NCBI GenBank assembly: GCA_041484195.1
Contig: JBGPHC010000035.1
Coordinates: 1-38,723 of the forward strand
Direction of reading: 5' to 3'
From: PSRI01 sp041484195
GTDB taxonomy: Bacteria > Bacteroidota > Bacteroidia > Chitinophagales > Chitinophagaceae
DNA length: 38,723 nucleotides
Shown here: positions 16,049 to 23,717 of the stretch, piece after piece
Layout of the letters: every line of letters starts with the position of its first letter
Position numbering within the stretch: the stretch's first letter is position 1
The notes under the pieces: model-generated
The model's database searches: none
What the model saw: only the letters and a program-made list of their open reading frames with translations
Told to the model about the DNA's origin: nothing
Position numbers and translations under genes: made by a program

Positions 16049-16318
16049 ATGCAAATAAAATTCATCAGGAACATACAATTCACCAGGCTGCTTAAAGCAG
16101 AAGGACGGTTGAGGGAATTCAATTTCAGAAAACAGAACGGACTCGCAGAAGGCTTGTTCACAGTGGATGTGGTGGACGACCGTGGGAATCGCATACTTTT
16201 CCGCATGGAAAAAGGTGATAGCGGATGGAAAATTGTCCATCAGCAATTGCCGGAATGGGTTTGGAAAAATGAAGCGAACCTCAATGATCTGATCGAAGAA
16301 GAATTACGGAATGTATAA
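16049..16318 (+). CDS. Small conserved-looking hypothetical protein (89 aa)
   Basis: The 89-residue protein has no signal peptide. It starts at an ATG nine bases after a GAGG that could serve as a ribosome site. It has the look of a small mixed alpha/beta protein: FIRNIQFTRLLKAEGRLREFNFRK, then a beta hairpin TVDVVDDRGNRILFRMEK, then GWKIVHQQLPEWV and an acidic C-terminal helix NLNDLIEEEL. The reverse-strand frame over the same stretch has no such coherence. I think such proteins recur in Chitinophagaceae, but I cannot name a family. It is separated by about 100 bases from the downstream DsrE-like gene. Confidence 0.7.
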   Translation: MQIKFIRNIQFTRLLKAEGRLREFNFRKQNGLAEGLFTVDVVDDRGNRILFRMEKGDSGWKIVHQQLPEWVWKNEANLNDLIEEELRNV

Positions 16319-16418
16319 GAACCATCATTCGGAATTATGAGATGATCCCTTAGCGCAGTCCTCGCCCCGTTTCCTAAATCTCACAATCACATATAACATC
16401 TCCAGACGGATTTGTAAG

Positions 16419-16434
16419 GGTATTGCTTAATACC
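16419..16434. promoter_or_regulatory. Inverted repeat upstream of the DsrE-like gene
   Basis: GGTATT-GCTT-AATACC is a perfect 6-bp inverted repeat with a 4-base spacer, ending 39 bases before the ATG at 16474. This is where a promoter would be expected (TACCTATTTG follows immediately). It could be an operator for a dimeric regulator. Confidence 0.35.
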
Positions 16435-16473
16435 TATTTGTTTCATATCTTACTTCTGCCTAAAACTTCCACT

Positions 16474-16890
16474 ATGAGAAAAATAATTCTATTAGCGGCG
16501 CTGATATGCTTTTCTCCCGCATTCCTCCAGGCCCAGGCGAAGGATTACAGAGTGGTATTTGACCTTACAAGCAGTGATACAGTGGATCAGAAGGCTGTAC
16601 TCCACTGGATACATGAAATTGCAGACAATAATCAGGGCGCTAAATTGGAGGTTGTATTATATGGAAAATCTCTCGACCTGATTCGTAAGGGAAGGTCAGT
16701 GGCTGCGGCGGAGGTTGAAAAACTGACGGCCGATAAAGCAGCCACTTTCAAGGTGTGTGCCATAGCCCTGAAGAATAATAATGTCGATAAATCTGAATTG
16801 ATTCCGGGAGTTGAGATAGTGCCGGATGGCATCTACGAAATCATTTCAAAAGAAAGAGAAGGCTGGGGGTATATTAAAGCCAAACGTTAG
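16474..16890 (+). CDS. Secreted DsrE/DsrF-like protein
   Basis: The 138-residue protein begins with a signal peptide (MRKIILLAALICFSPAFLQAQA, cleavage after Ala22). A longer frame from TTG at 16423 would bury the signal and is rejected. The mature domain follows the DsrE/DsrF pattern: a first strand YRVVFDLTSSD, LHWIHEIADNN, LEVVLYGKSLDLI, then FKVCAIALKNN with the conserved Cys95 and IPGVEIVPDGIYEIISKEREGWGYIKA at the end. DsrE-like proteins bind or carry sulfur in oxidation or relay reactions, but the secreted versions common in Bacteroidota and Proteobacteria are uncharacterised. It converges on the CBS gene. Confidence 0.85.
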   Translation: MRKIILLAALICFSPAFLQAQAKDYRVVFDLTSSDTVDQKAVLHWIHEIADNNQGAKLEVVLYGKSLDLIRKGRSVAAAEVEKLTADKAATFKVCAIALKNNNVDKSELIPGVEIVPDGIYEIISKEREGWGYIKAKR

Positions 16891-16921
16891 GGTAGCTGAA
16901 TTAAGTCTGGATTCGCATCGC

Positions 16922-16934
16922 GTCAGCGGCTGAC
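16922..16934. terminator. Palindrome between convergent genes
   Basis: GTCAGC-G-GCTGAC lies between the stops of the DsrE-like and CBS genes and overlaps neither. It is compact and lacks T-runs, so its role as a bidirectional terminator is only possible. Confidence 0.3.
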
Positions 16935-16937
16935 TCA

Positions 16938-17396
16938 TCAATAAATCCTTCCGCTGCTTTCATCGTTATCAATGAGTTTTTTGGTAAGCGCGTGGTCAAA
17001 TACATCTTCCTTGCTTGCAATAACCTGCCGAAGCAGATCATGAATGGTAATTACTCCGACAAATTTATTTCCATCATAAGCGAGGAGATAGCGCGTTTTC
17101 CTGGTGGTCATTTCATTCATGCAATGCTCCACAGAGTCGGTGAGGACTACTTTGGGCAGATCAGTAGTCATTATTTCCCCAATGGTTGTGGTGGCACTTG
17201 ATCGGCCCTTCAATGCCAGATTGCGTGTATAATCCCTTTCACTGAAAATCCCTTTGAATACACCATCGTCCATGACGATGAGATAGCTCAGGTTTACCGC
17301 ATTCAAGTAATTCAACGCGTCAATTACCATTTTGTCAGAACGAATGAAGTTGGATGCCCTGGGTTTGGTATCAATGATATCCTGCACGGTACGCAT
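16938..17396 (-). CDS. Protein with two CBS domains
   Basis: The 152-residue protein consists of a CBS pair (Bateman module) and little else. The first domain spans residues 8-65 (DKMVIDALNYLNAVNLSYLIVMDD, then GIFSERDYTRN) and the second 74-130 (VVLTDSVEHCMNEMTTRKTRYLLAYDGNKFVGVITIHDLLRQV). The S-E-R-D-Y and T-I-H-D-L segments match the nucleotide ribose-contact position seen in adenosyl-binding CBS pairs, so binding of AMP, ATP or a related ligand is likely. Such stand-alone proteins are widely found but of unknown partner. It is cytoplasmic. It is followed by a convergent DsrE-like gene. Confidence 0.95.
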   Translation of the reverse strand: MRTVQDIIDTKPRASNFIRSDKMVIDALNYLNAVNLSYLIVMDDGVFKGIFSERDYTRNLALKGRSSATTTIGEIMTTDLPKVVLTDSVEHCMNEMTTRKTRYLLAYDGNKFVGVITIHDLLRQVIASKEDVFDHALTKKLIDNDESSGRIY

Positions 17397-17519
17397 AAAT
17401 ATCCTGTTTTAGATAAAGTTCGCTATTTATTTATTTCCCGGGCCTGAATTTATCCGGATCAGCATTGCTGCCTCTATTTTGGCGATCTGAATATCTGTGC
17501 CCAGGCTTTACGGGGCTCC

Positions 17520-18530
17520 TCATTCCCCAAATTCCCTTGCCTTCCCAATTTTTTCTTTCAGATATGCATTTCTGATTGCAGTGGCAGTCTTATGCCGGCC
17601 GGAATGACTCCAGCCCGGGGGCATTACAATATACAGTAGTTTATATTTGATCCCGGGCGCCGTAATGATGTCTTTCCATAGCGCTACAAATTCTCCAAAA
17701 TATACGTCCAGAAAATTTCCGGAATTGATTGGCCTGGTAATTCCATATTCAGGTTTTTCCTCTTTGGCTTCCGGTTGCAAAGTCCCGAAAACGCGATCCC
17801 AGATATTCAGGAGGTTGCAGAAATTGGTATCCATATACAATGGGTTTCGCGCATGATGGACCCTGTGATGAGAAGGTGTGAGTATTATTCTGTTCAGAAA
17901 TCCCATCCGGCCGTCCTTCATAAGGTTTTCACCCACATGAATAAAAGCTCCCCATGTTCCATCTACAAACATGATGAAGAACAAGAGGGAGGGTTCGACT
18001 CCTGCCAGAATGCAAATTGAGGTACGGATAACATCCGCGTAAGGAGCTTCCAGAAAGAAATGCGCGAAGGTCACGGACAGGTTCATAGATTCCGGGGCGT
18101 GGTGGGTGGAATGGAGACACCAGAATAACCTCACTTTATGTCCCAGGAAATGATATACAAAATGAGCGAATTCCCAGATTATATACCCATAAATCAGCCA
18201 ATACCAGGTAAAATGAGCTTTGAAGGGGGCATATTTTTCAAATAAACCTATGCAGAAAGCCACTGCAGCAATTGAAATGAAACGGGAAATAAACCTGTTG
18301 AATACATAAATGAAAAAAGGGACCTTGTAGTCGGCCATTCTGAATCTCCTGTATATCATGGCCCTTATAATCTCAATGATCAGGAGCAAGGGGATCAAAG
18401 GGCCAATGGCACCGAGAATGCCATCAAATGTAAGAAGCTTGCTATAATCTCCCGAATGGTACATGTCAATCAAGGATCCTATGCCCAGGAATGAAATAAA
18501 TTCATTGTAAAGTGTTTTGAATATCTCCAT
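17520..18530 (-). CDS. Membrane fatty acid hydroxylase / sterol desaturase family protein
   Basis: The 336-residue protein is an integral membrane di-iron oxygenase. It has four or more hydrophobic segments (about 38-60, 75-97, 107-128, 165-200). The three histidine clusters that hold the di-iron centre are H123-x3-H127 (HFVYH), H140-x2-HH (HSTHH) and H222-x2-HH (HRVHH). The family hydroxylates or desaturates acyl chains or sterols; bacterial members act on fatty acids, ornithine lipids or sphingolipids. The gene is divergent from a gene for an acyl-CoA-binding protein, 259 bases away, which fits a role in acyl-lipid chemistry. The exact substrate cannot be read. The C-terminal 80 residues are cytoplasmic and polar. 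Confidence 0.93.
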   Translation of the reverse strand: MEIFKTLYNEFISFLGIGSLIDMYHSGDYSKLLTFDGILGAIGPLIPLLLIIEIIRAMIYRRFRMADYKVPFFIYVFNRFISRFISIAAVAFCIGLFEKYAPFKAHFTWYWLIYGYIIWEFAHFVYHFLGHKVRLFWCLHSTHHAPESMNLSVTFAHFFLEAPYADVIRTSICILAGVEPSLLFFIMFVDGTWGAFIHVGENLMKDGRMGFLNRIILTPSHHRVHHARNPLYMDTNFCNLLNIWDRVFGTLQPEAKEEKPEYGITRPINSGNFLDVYFGEFVALWKDIITAPGIKYKLLYIVMPPGWSHSGRHKTATAIRNAYLKEKIGKAREFGE

Positions 18531-18765
18531 TTTCCAATATAAAAATATGCAGAATAGACGATGATAACCCCTATATCCTTTCTGGTTTCGGGCAGATAAA
18601 AATAAGGTATTGCACTCATTTTCACTAGTCCAAATGCAGTGTAACTCAAAAAAGACTAGAATGCTTATTCCACGAGCACTTGCTTCATTAACTGAGGCTT
18701 CTTTCTGCCAGAGCCATAGGCAGAATTAACTCCATTTTGCCCTGCAAATCTTCAAACTATTATCT

Positions 18766-18773
18766 TATTTTCG
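18766..18773 (+). promoter_or_regulatory. Near-consensus -7 element for the acyl-CoA-binding protein gene
   Basis: TATTTTCG differs from TAnnTTTG at one position and lies 16 bases before the ATG at 18790. Two other genes here (2422 and 34613) also carry a TAnnTTCG-type element, which suggests an accepted variant. Confidence 0.3.
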
Positions 18774-18789
18774 GGCAAAACTGCGATAC

Positions 18790-19047
18790 ATGGACCTGAA
18801 AGAACTCTTTGAAAAAGCAACTGTTGAAAGTAAGCAGTTGGCTTCGAAACCCAGCAATGAAACACTTTTACAACTCTATTCACTTTACAAACAGGCAACC
18901 GAAGGCGATAATAATTCCGAGGTGCCGGCAAACCCTTTTGATTTTGTTGCCAAAGCAAAATTCGAAGCTTGGAATGAGTTGAAAGGAAAGAGTAAGGAAT
19001 TAGCCATGGAGGAGTATATAAACCTTGTAAAAAAATTAAAGGAATAA
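18790..19047 (+). CDS. Acyl-CoA-binding protein (ACBP family)
   Basis: The 85-residue protein is a complete ACBP, the normal length for the family. It shows the four-helix pattern with LQLYSLYKQATEGDNN, where the Tyr and Lys of the YKQAT motif contact the acyl-CoA adenine and phosphate, and KAKFEAWNELKGKSKELAMEEYINLVKKL at the end. It binds long-chain acyl-CoA in the cytoplasm and buffers or delivers it to acyltransferases. No signal peptide is present. It is divergent from the fatty acid hydroxylase gene and converges on the glycosyltransferase gene with a 10-base gap. Confidence 0.97.
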   Translation: MDLKELFEKATVESKQLASKPSNETLLQLYSLYKQATEGDNNSEVPANPFDFVAKAKFEAWNELKGKSKELAMEEYINLVKKLKE

Positions 19048-19057
19048 GGCAATGGCA

Positions 19058-20242
19058 TTACAGTTTTGGGAATGACTGTCCCTTCATCAGGTCTTTGTAT
19101 AATGCCGATATTTCCTTTCCTATTGCGCCGAATCCATAAGCCGCCCTGGCCTGCGCTGAAATTTCCTCACGGTTGAAGCGATCATATCCTGATATCATTT
19201 CTTCCAGGGCGCTTAACAATTGATCCTCATTTTCTGACTCAATCAGGATTCCATTTCGGGAATTAATGATTTCCGGAATGCCTCCTACCCTGGTTGCGAT
19301 TACAGGCAGACCACAGCATAATGCTTCGAGAATAGTGCAAGGCTGATTTTCATACCTGCTGAAATTTACAAGAAACGAAGATGACTGCATCCATTCGGCC
19401 ACTTTAGGATAGGGAATTTCGCCGGTGAATACCACCTGATTGTCCAATCCCAGCTCATGCGACCGATCCCTGAGATTTTTTGAATACTTTCCGAAAATGA
19501 TGCATTCCCAGGAATTATTTGATTTATTCAATTGGGCAAGAACCTCCAGCAGGCCTTTGGTATTTTTTTGTCGCTCAAAGGCCGCAGTGTTATGAATGAA
19601 ACGAAATGGCGGGATGTTGCCTTGTTTCAGGAAGAAGAGGTTTTCATCAACCGTATTTGAGATTACTTTAATTGGAAGCTTCCCGAACAAGGCTTGTAAT
19701 TTCATACCTAAATCCCGGGACACAGGAACTATGCAATTGGCCCGGGTCAAAACTCTTCTGACAAGCCTCCTGAAATAATAGGGTCTGGAGAAATAATTAT
19801 CAGGATTCTTATCGTCATATCCAGCCCAGTGTTCTGTAACCAGCAATCGAATTTTGAATTTTCCCTGCAACCAGAGTCCAGGCCTGCCCGCCTTGAATGG
19901 AACATGCACATGCACAATTTCCGGTACTCCGTTCTTTTTCAAATAATCTCTGATGATTACTTTAAACGCCGAATGATATTTTATGAATGAGACGAATTGA
20001 TGAACAGGTTTCAAAAAAAACTGCGGCGCCCGGTAGTGAATGATGAATTCAGTCAGGTTTCCCTTCTTATTATTCTCAATCCTTAAATTCTTCTCCTCAA
20101 ACTTTCTATCTCCTTTCGTAACATAAATCACCGTAAGCTCTTCGTATAAAGCGAGGGCCCTGGCCTGGCGTTGCACGAAATCTCCTTCCAGTGGATGAGC
20201 TTCGTTTGGATACCAACTTGCAAGCCAGAGAATTTTTGCCAT
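19058..20242 (-). CDS. Glycosyltransferase, GT4 family
   Basis: The 394-residue protein has the two Rossmann domains of GT-B enzymes. The N-terminal acceptor domain begins ILWLASWYPNEAHPLEGDFVQRQA. The C-terminal donor domain contains FRFIHNTAAFERQKNTKGLLEV and the EX7E motif (Glu298, Glu306) in SRYENQPCTILEALCCGLPVIAT, followed by RVGGIPEII. It probably uses a nucleotide sugar with retention to build a lipid-linked, capsular or other surface glycan. No membrane segment is seen, so it works at the cytoplasmic face. Its neighbours give no polysaccharide cluster, so the acceptor is unknown. The gene is 228 bases from tpiA, which lies upstream on the same strand. Confidence 0.95.
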   Translation of the reverse strand: MAKILWLASWYPNEAHPLEGDFVQRQARALALYEELTVIYVTKGDRKFEEKNLRIENNKKGNLTEFIIHYRAPQFFLKPVHQFVSFIKYHSAFKVIIRDYLKKNGVPEIVHVHVPFKAGRPGLWLQGKFKIRLLVTEHWAGYDDKNPDNYFSRPYYFRRLVRRVLTRANCIVPVSRDLGMKLQALFGKLPIKVISNTVDENLFFLKQGNIPPFRFIHNTAAFERQKNTKGLLEVLAQLNKSNNSWECIIFGKYSKNLRDRSHELGLDNQVVFTGEIPYPKVAEWMQSSSFLVNFSRYENQPCTILEALCCGLPVIATRVGGIPEIINSRNGILIESENEDQLLSALEEMISGYDRFNREEISAQARAAYGFGAIGKEISALYKDLMKGQSFPKL

Positions 20243-20469
20243 AAGGTCATTTTACGAGAAGCATCATGGAATACCCACCCCAAAGTTTTGCGCTGAGGTC
20301 CTTATTCAAATTAAATATAAAGTTTCCGGAATCAATTTTTGTTTCTCTCTCAAATGAATCGTCGTAATTGTGTAAAGGATGAATATTTCAAAAAGAGCTA
20401 CTTGAAAAGAATTGCCATCTTCATTTTCTACTACTTATCTGAACATGACTTCAGGGTTTACCGGCTCTC

Positions 20470-21231
20470 TTATTTGAGGGCGTCAATGATCTGGTTGAAT
20501 TCTGATGCTACGAGGGAAGCGCCTCCAACCAATCCTCCGTCAACATCCGGCTGCGAAAATAATTCTTTGGCATTGCTTCCCTTTACACTGCCTCCATAGA
20601 GTATGGGCAATTTATCCGCCAAGGCAAGGCCATAACGCGATGTCAGTAATTTTCTCAGGTGCGCGTGCATTTCCTGGGCTTGTTCCGAACTGGCAGTGCG
20701 GCCTGTACCAATGGCCCAGATGGGTTCATAGGCAATGACGATTTCCTGAATTTGTTCGCCTGGTAGCCCAAACAGGCTTTCTTTCAGTTGCTGTTCCACA
20801 AATTCATTTTGCTTACCGGCTTCCCTGACAGGTAGGGGTTCACCACAGCAGAAAATAGGCCTGAGCTCAAATTCGAGGGCAATCTTCACTTTATCGGCAA
20901 GCAACTGATTCGACTCCGAAAAATATTGTCTTCGTTCAGAATGGCCCAATACTACATACCTGATCCCGATTGATTGAAGCATTTCTGCGGAAACCTCACC
21001 GGTGTATGCTCCGGATTTTACGGAATAGCAATTCTGGGCCGCGATGAACATGTTTTTTTTATTTTTCAATTTTTCCTTGGCCTGAACCAGGTAGGGAAAG
21101 GGCACTGCAAATACCACCAGTTGAGAATCTTTCAAAACATGCGGGGTATTTAATATTTCAGTTAACAAAGCTTCAGCCTGTTGAATAGTCAGATTCATTT
21201 TCCAATTTGCTGCTGCGATTTGCTGTCTCAT
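20470..21231 (-). CDS. tpiA: Triosephosphate isomerase
   Basis: The 253-residue protein has all TIM catalytic parts: Lys11 in AANWKMN, the catalytic His in VVLGHSERR near residue 95 and the catalytic Glu in the loop YEPIWAIGTG near residue 170, plus the phosphate-gripping LYGGSVKGSNA. It interconverts dihydroxyacetone phosphate and glyceraldehyde 3-phosphate in glycolysis and gluconeogenesis, as a cytoplasmic dimer. It starts 3 bases after the stop of the GlmU-like gene, so the two are translated from one message. Confidence 0.99.
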   Translation of the reverse strand: MRQQIAAANWKMNLTIQQAEALLTEILNTPHVLKDSQLVVFAVPFPYLVQAKEKLKNKKNMFIAAQNCYSVKSGAYTGEVSAEMLQSIGIRYVVLGHSERRQYFSESNQLLADKVKIALEFELRPIFCCGEPLPVREAGKQNEFVEQQLKESLFGLPGEQIQEIVIAYEPIWAIGTGRTASSEQAQEMHAHLRKLLTSRYGLALADKLPILYGGSVKGSNAKELFSQPDVDGGLVGGASLVASEFNQIIDALK

Positions 21232-21234
21232 GAT

Positions 21235-22398
21235 TCAATTAGATTGTTTGTAAAGATGTTCCAGAATATCAATTTCTTGCTGAGTCAGGGATTGACCTTT
21301 TAATTTTTTCCAGTTGGCGATATGCTCAAGCGCCTTATTCAACTGATATCTTTCATTGTAGCCCCAGGTAAATTCGGGAATATATTTGGGTGTGAATCCC
21401 TGACCGAAAATATTCGACACGCATCCTGCCACTGTTCCGGTATTGAATGAAGTGTTGATTGCGCACCTTCCATAATCACCCATGAGTAATCCGCATTTGG
21501 TGCCAATTTCAACCCCGGCTATTCCGCTGAATCCCTGCAGGAAAACCGGTGAGGCAGTATTCTTCAGATTAGAGATGCAACTGCCTGCGCCAATATTGCA
21601 CCAATCGCCAATTACCGAATCGCCCAGGTAGCCATCATGTCCCTTGTTACTATGGGCCATGACAACCGAATTCTTGATCTCCCCTCCCACAACAGAATAG
21701 GGTCCGATGGTAGTGGCGCCATATATCCTGGAACCCATTTTTATGACCCCACCCTCTCCCAGGGCAAAGGGCCCGCGAATGAGACTGCCTTCCATTATTT
21801 CTGCATCCCTGCCTATATAAATTGGTCCGGATGAAGCATCCAGTGAGGCCCATTCCAATTTAGCCCCTGTTTCCAGGAAGATTTTGTCCGCCCCGACTAT
21901 CCTGTTGCCAGGCGGTATTGCCTGTGATTTCTTCCCCTCCGTCAGCAATCCAAAATCAAAGTTTATGGCATCCTTATTCCATTGAAAAATCTGCCAGGGT
22001 CCCTGCAATTGCCGGAAGGGAATATTATACGGAATTATTTCGTTGAATTTTGAAACCGCAATATCCTCCATGGTCCAGCCTCTTTGCCAGGTGAGAATCC
22101 CAGCCAATAGTTTGTTTCCCTGAACCAGGGCTTCCGATTTTCTGAGCTGTTTCATATGGGTCAATAATTCCTCATCCGGTATCAATGATGAATTAATCAG
22201 CAGGGAATGCCCGGCCTCGGGGGCAGGGTATCCGTTTTTTAGATAGTCTTCAGTAATGACAGAGCTCTTCAATCCGAGGGACAACTCCCATTTCTCGCGG
22301 ATGGTAAGGATTCCTATTCTTAATTGTGCAAAGGGTTTGGTAGAGGAAAACGGATAGAGTAATGCTCGGGATTTGGTATCGAAGAGGATGATCTGCAT
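21235..22398 (-). CDS. GlmU-like protein (alternative bacterial sugar nucleotidyl/acetyltransferase form)
   Basis: The frame is open from a TTG at 22416, but the ATG at 22398 (MQIILFDTKSRALLYPF) is the start; this gives 387 residues. The N-terminal 150 residues are not a classical GlmU pyrophosphorylase domain and lack its usual nucleotide-binding glycine-rich loop. The C-terminal half (about 165-340) is a left-handed parallel beta-helix with hexapeptide repeats (IYIGRDAEIMEGSLIRGPF, IYGATTIGPYSVVGGEIKN, VIGDWCNIGAGSCISNL). This layout matches the family modelled as an alternative GlmU for Bacteroidota (TIGR03991). It is therefore a candidate for UDP-GlcNAc synthesis, feeding peptidoglycan and envelope glycans. 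It is upstream of tpiA (3-base gap), and rpmE2 with its terminator precedes it. Confidence 0.88.
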   Translation of the reverse strand: MQIILFDTKSRALLYPFSSTKPFAQLRIGILTIREKWELSLGLKSSVITEDYLKNGYPAPEAGHSLLINSSLIPDEELLTHMKQLRKSEALVQGNKLLAGILTWQRGWTMEDIAVSKFNEIIPYNIPFRQLQGPWQIFQWNKDAINFDFGLLTEGKKSQAIPPGNRIVGADKIFLETGAKLEWASLDASSGPIYIGRDAEIMEGSLIRGPFALGEGGVIKMGSRIYGATTIGPYSVVGGEIKNSVVMAHSNKGHDGYLGDSVIGDWCNIGAGSCISNLKNTASPVFLQGFSGIAGVEIGTKCGLLMGDYGRCAINTSFNTGTVAGCVSNIFGQGFTPKYIPEFTWGYNERYQLNKALEHIANWKKLKGQSLTQQEIDILEHLYKQSN

Positions 22399-22442
22399 GC
22401 TGCTGGTTGCGCGCAAATTTCTACATCATCAGGGGTATCACC

Positions 22443-22470
22443 AAAAAAATCCCTCCTGTTTGGAGGGATT
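22443..22470 (-). terminator. Intrinsic terminator of rpmE2
   Basis: On the minus strand AATCCCTCC-AAACA-GGAGGGATT is a perfect 9-bp stem with a 5-base loop, running into TTTTTTT. This is the clearest rho-independent terminator of the region and separates rpmE2 from the GlmU-like gene. Confidence 0.85.
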
Positions 22471-22491
22471 TCAAGCTGCCCGAAAGCAAAT

Positions 22492-22740
22492 TTATTTCTT
22501 GGCGTATTTCTTCTTGAATTTATCAATACGTCCAGCCGTATCTACCAACATTTTTTGTCCGGTAAAGAATGGATGCGAGGTATTTGAAATTTCCAATTTG
22601 ACCAGGGGATATTCATTCCCATCTTCCCATTTAACCGTTTCCCTGGAAGGGGCCGTGGAGCGGGTAAGAAATGAATAACCGTTACTCATATCCTTGAATA
22701 CTATAAATCTGTAATTCTGCGGATGGATGCCTTGTTTCAT
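22492..22740 (-). CDS. rpmE2: 50S ribosomal protein L31, type B
   Basis: The 82-residue protein begins MKQGIHPQNYRFIVFKDMSNG and ends in a basic tail, DKFKKKYAKK. The HPFFTG motif is diagnostic. A frame three codons longer (to 22749) is rejected because MKQGIHP is the conserved start. It has no cysteine, so it is the zinc-free (C-minus) type. In bacteria with both forms this type replaces the zinc-binding one under zinc shortage; here only this copy is visible. It has an exact promoter, a leader with a hairpin and its own terminator, so it is monocistronic. Confidence 0.97.
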   Translation of the reverse strand: MKQGIHPQNYRFIVFKDMSNGYSFLTRSTAPSRETVKWEDGNEYPLVKLEISNTSHPFFTGQKMLVDTAGRIDKFKKKYAKK

Positions 22741-22762
22741 GGTAATCAATAATTTAAGATCA

Positions 22763-22778
22763 CACGGATTTTGCCGTG
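22763..22778 (-). promoter_or_regulatory. Hairpin in the rpmE2 leader
   Basis: On the minus strand CACGG-CAAAAT-CCGTG forms a 5-bp stem with a 6-base loop, and flanking ATCAC/GTGAT can extend it with a 2-base bulge. It lies between the transcription start inferred from the promoter (about 22788) and the ATG, with 22 bases left before the start codon. It may be an autoregulatory leader. Confidence 0.4.
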
Positions 22779-22794
22779 ATGTTTAAATGAGGAG

Positions 22795-22825
22795 CAAAAT
22801 TAGTCAAATATGCCTTTAGATCAAA
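22795..22825 (-). promoter_or_regulatory. Bacteroidota-type promoter of rpmE2
   Basis: On the minus strand TTTG (22822-22825) and TAATTTTG (22795-22802) are 19 bases apart, an exact -33/-7 match. Transcription would start near 22788, giving a leader of about 48 bases. Confidence 0.65.
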
Positions 22826-23124
22826 AATTATATTCTACTGGCTTTGGAACTAATAGCTGAAGAAAAATGAAAATCCTGAGCCGGAAGGAATGTGGAAGGT
22901 CTAAAAAGCAGAAAAGCATCAGACTATTCTCATATACTTACCTAAGCTTGTATACTTACTAACCCGATGCTTTCCGTTTTGCCACATTCATCTTGTTGAA
23001 GGATTCCTGCGACATTGTACATCTAAGATAGTTCCTCATTTATCCAGTTTCCAAATTTTTCCTGTCGGCATTGTGCACCACTTGTGCACCTGGATATCCA
23101 CAATATTTAATTTGCCCTTTCCAT
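22826..23124. other. Gene-free spacer between rpmE2 and yajQ
   Basis: I see no gene here. A 31-codon frame at about 22867 has no supporting features. The stretch contains a near-duplicate TATACTTAC-(C)TAA around 22937-22962 and the repeat GTGCACC twice around 23074-23090. Neither forms a longer array. Confidence 0.5.
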
Positions 23125-23616
23125 TCAGTTTCTCATATTTTCATATTGCAGCGCCAGTCCAAGATTTGCATTCCTGCACAATTGAATTATCGCCTGCAGG
23201 TCATCTATTTTTTTCCCATTCACTCTAATAATATCATCCATGATCTGGGCCTGCACCTTCATGCCTGAATCCTTGATGAGTTTTGTAATTTTTTTTGCAT
23301 CTTCCTGCTTCAGCCCGTTTTTTACAATCAATTCCTTTTTCACGATTTTACCACTTGGGTGTGTTTCCTTGCTCAGATCAAATGCTTCAGGCGCGATACC
23401 CTGCTTGTGCGCCCTGTTTATGAGCACGTCAATGATTTGCCTCAATTTCATTTCATCATCTGCTTCAAGATTCACAATATAATCTTTCTTGTTCAGGTCT
23501 ATTACCACATGGGAATCCTTGAAATCAAATCGGTTTGTAATTTCTTTTCTGGAAACATTTACCGCATTATCCAGCGCCTGCGCATCCACTTTACTTACGA
23601 TGTCGAATGTTGGCAT
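23125..23616 (-). CDS. yajQ: YajQ family nucleotide-binding protein
   Basis: The 163-residue protein matches YajQ along its whole length: MPTFDIVSKVDAQALDNAVN at the start, the ITNRFDFKDSH block, an AHKQGIAPEAFDL middle and the VQAQIMDDIIRVNGKKIDDLQ end. The fold is two ferredoxin-like repeats and binds nucleotides. In Xanthomonas a member is a cyclic-di-GMP receptor that acts with a transcription factor; the role in Bacteroidota is not established. It is cytoplasmic. An exact -7 element lies just upstream. Confidence 0.97.
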   Translation of the reverse strand: MPTFDIVSKVDAQALDNAVNVSRKEITNRFDFKDSHVVIDLNKKDYIVNLEADDEMKLRQIIDVLINRAHKQGIAPEAFDLSKETHPSGKIVKKELIVKNGLKQEDAKKITKLIKDSGMKVQAQIMDDIIRVNGKKIDDLQAIIQLCRNANLGLALQYENMRN

Positions 23617-23631
23617 AGTTGATTTTTTTTA

Positions 23632-23639
23632 CAAATGTA
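23632..23639 (-). promoter_or_regulatory. -7 element of yajQ
   Basis: On the minus strand TACATTTG matches TAnnTTTG exactly, 15 bases before the ATG. The -33 box is weak (TTTC at about 16 bases). Confidence 0.45.
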
Positions 23640-23655
23640 ATTGACTTTTTAAATA

Positions 23656-23681
23656 GAAAATTCCCCCTTGGCAAGGGGGAA
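23656..23681 (-). terminator. Terminator of the first tandem outer-membrane receptor gene
   Basis: TTCCCCCTT-GCC-AAGGGGGAA on the minus strand is a perfect 9-bp stem with a 3-base loop, followed by TTTTC. It lies 36 bases after the stop at 23718 and upstream of the yajQ promoter. Confidence 0.75.
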
Positions 23682-23717
23682 TGATTATGGGCAGGACTAT
23701 TAAAAACGCAACAATTA

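Noticed and set aside
22937..23090. Short direct repeats (TATACTTAC twice, GTGCACC twice) considered as a CRISPR or iteron array
   Set aside because: There are only two copies each, too short and irregularly spaced, with no cas or replication genes.
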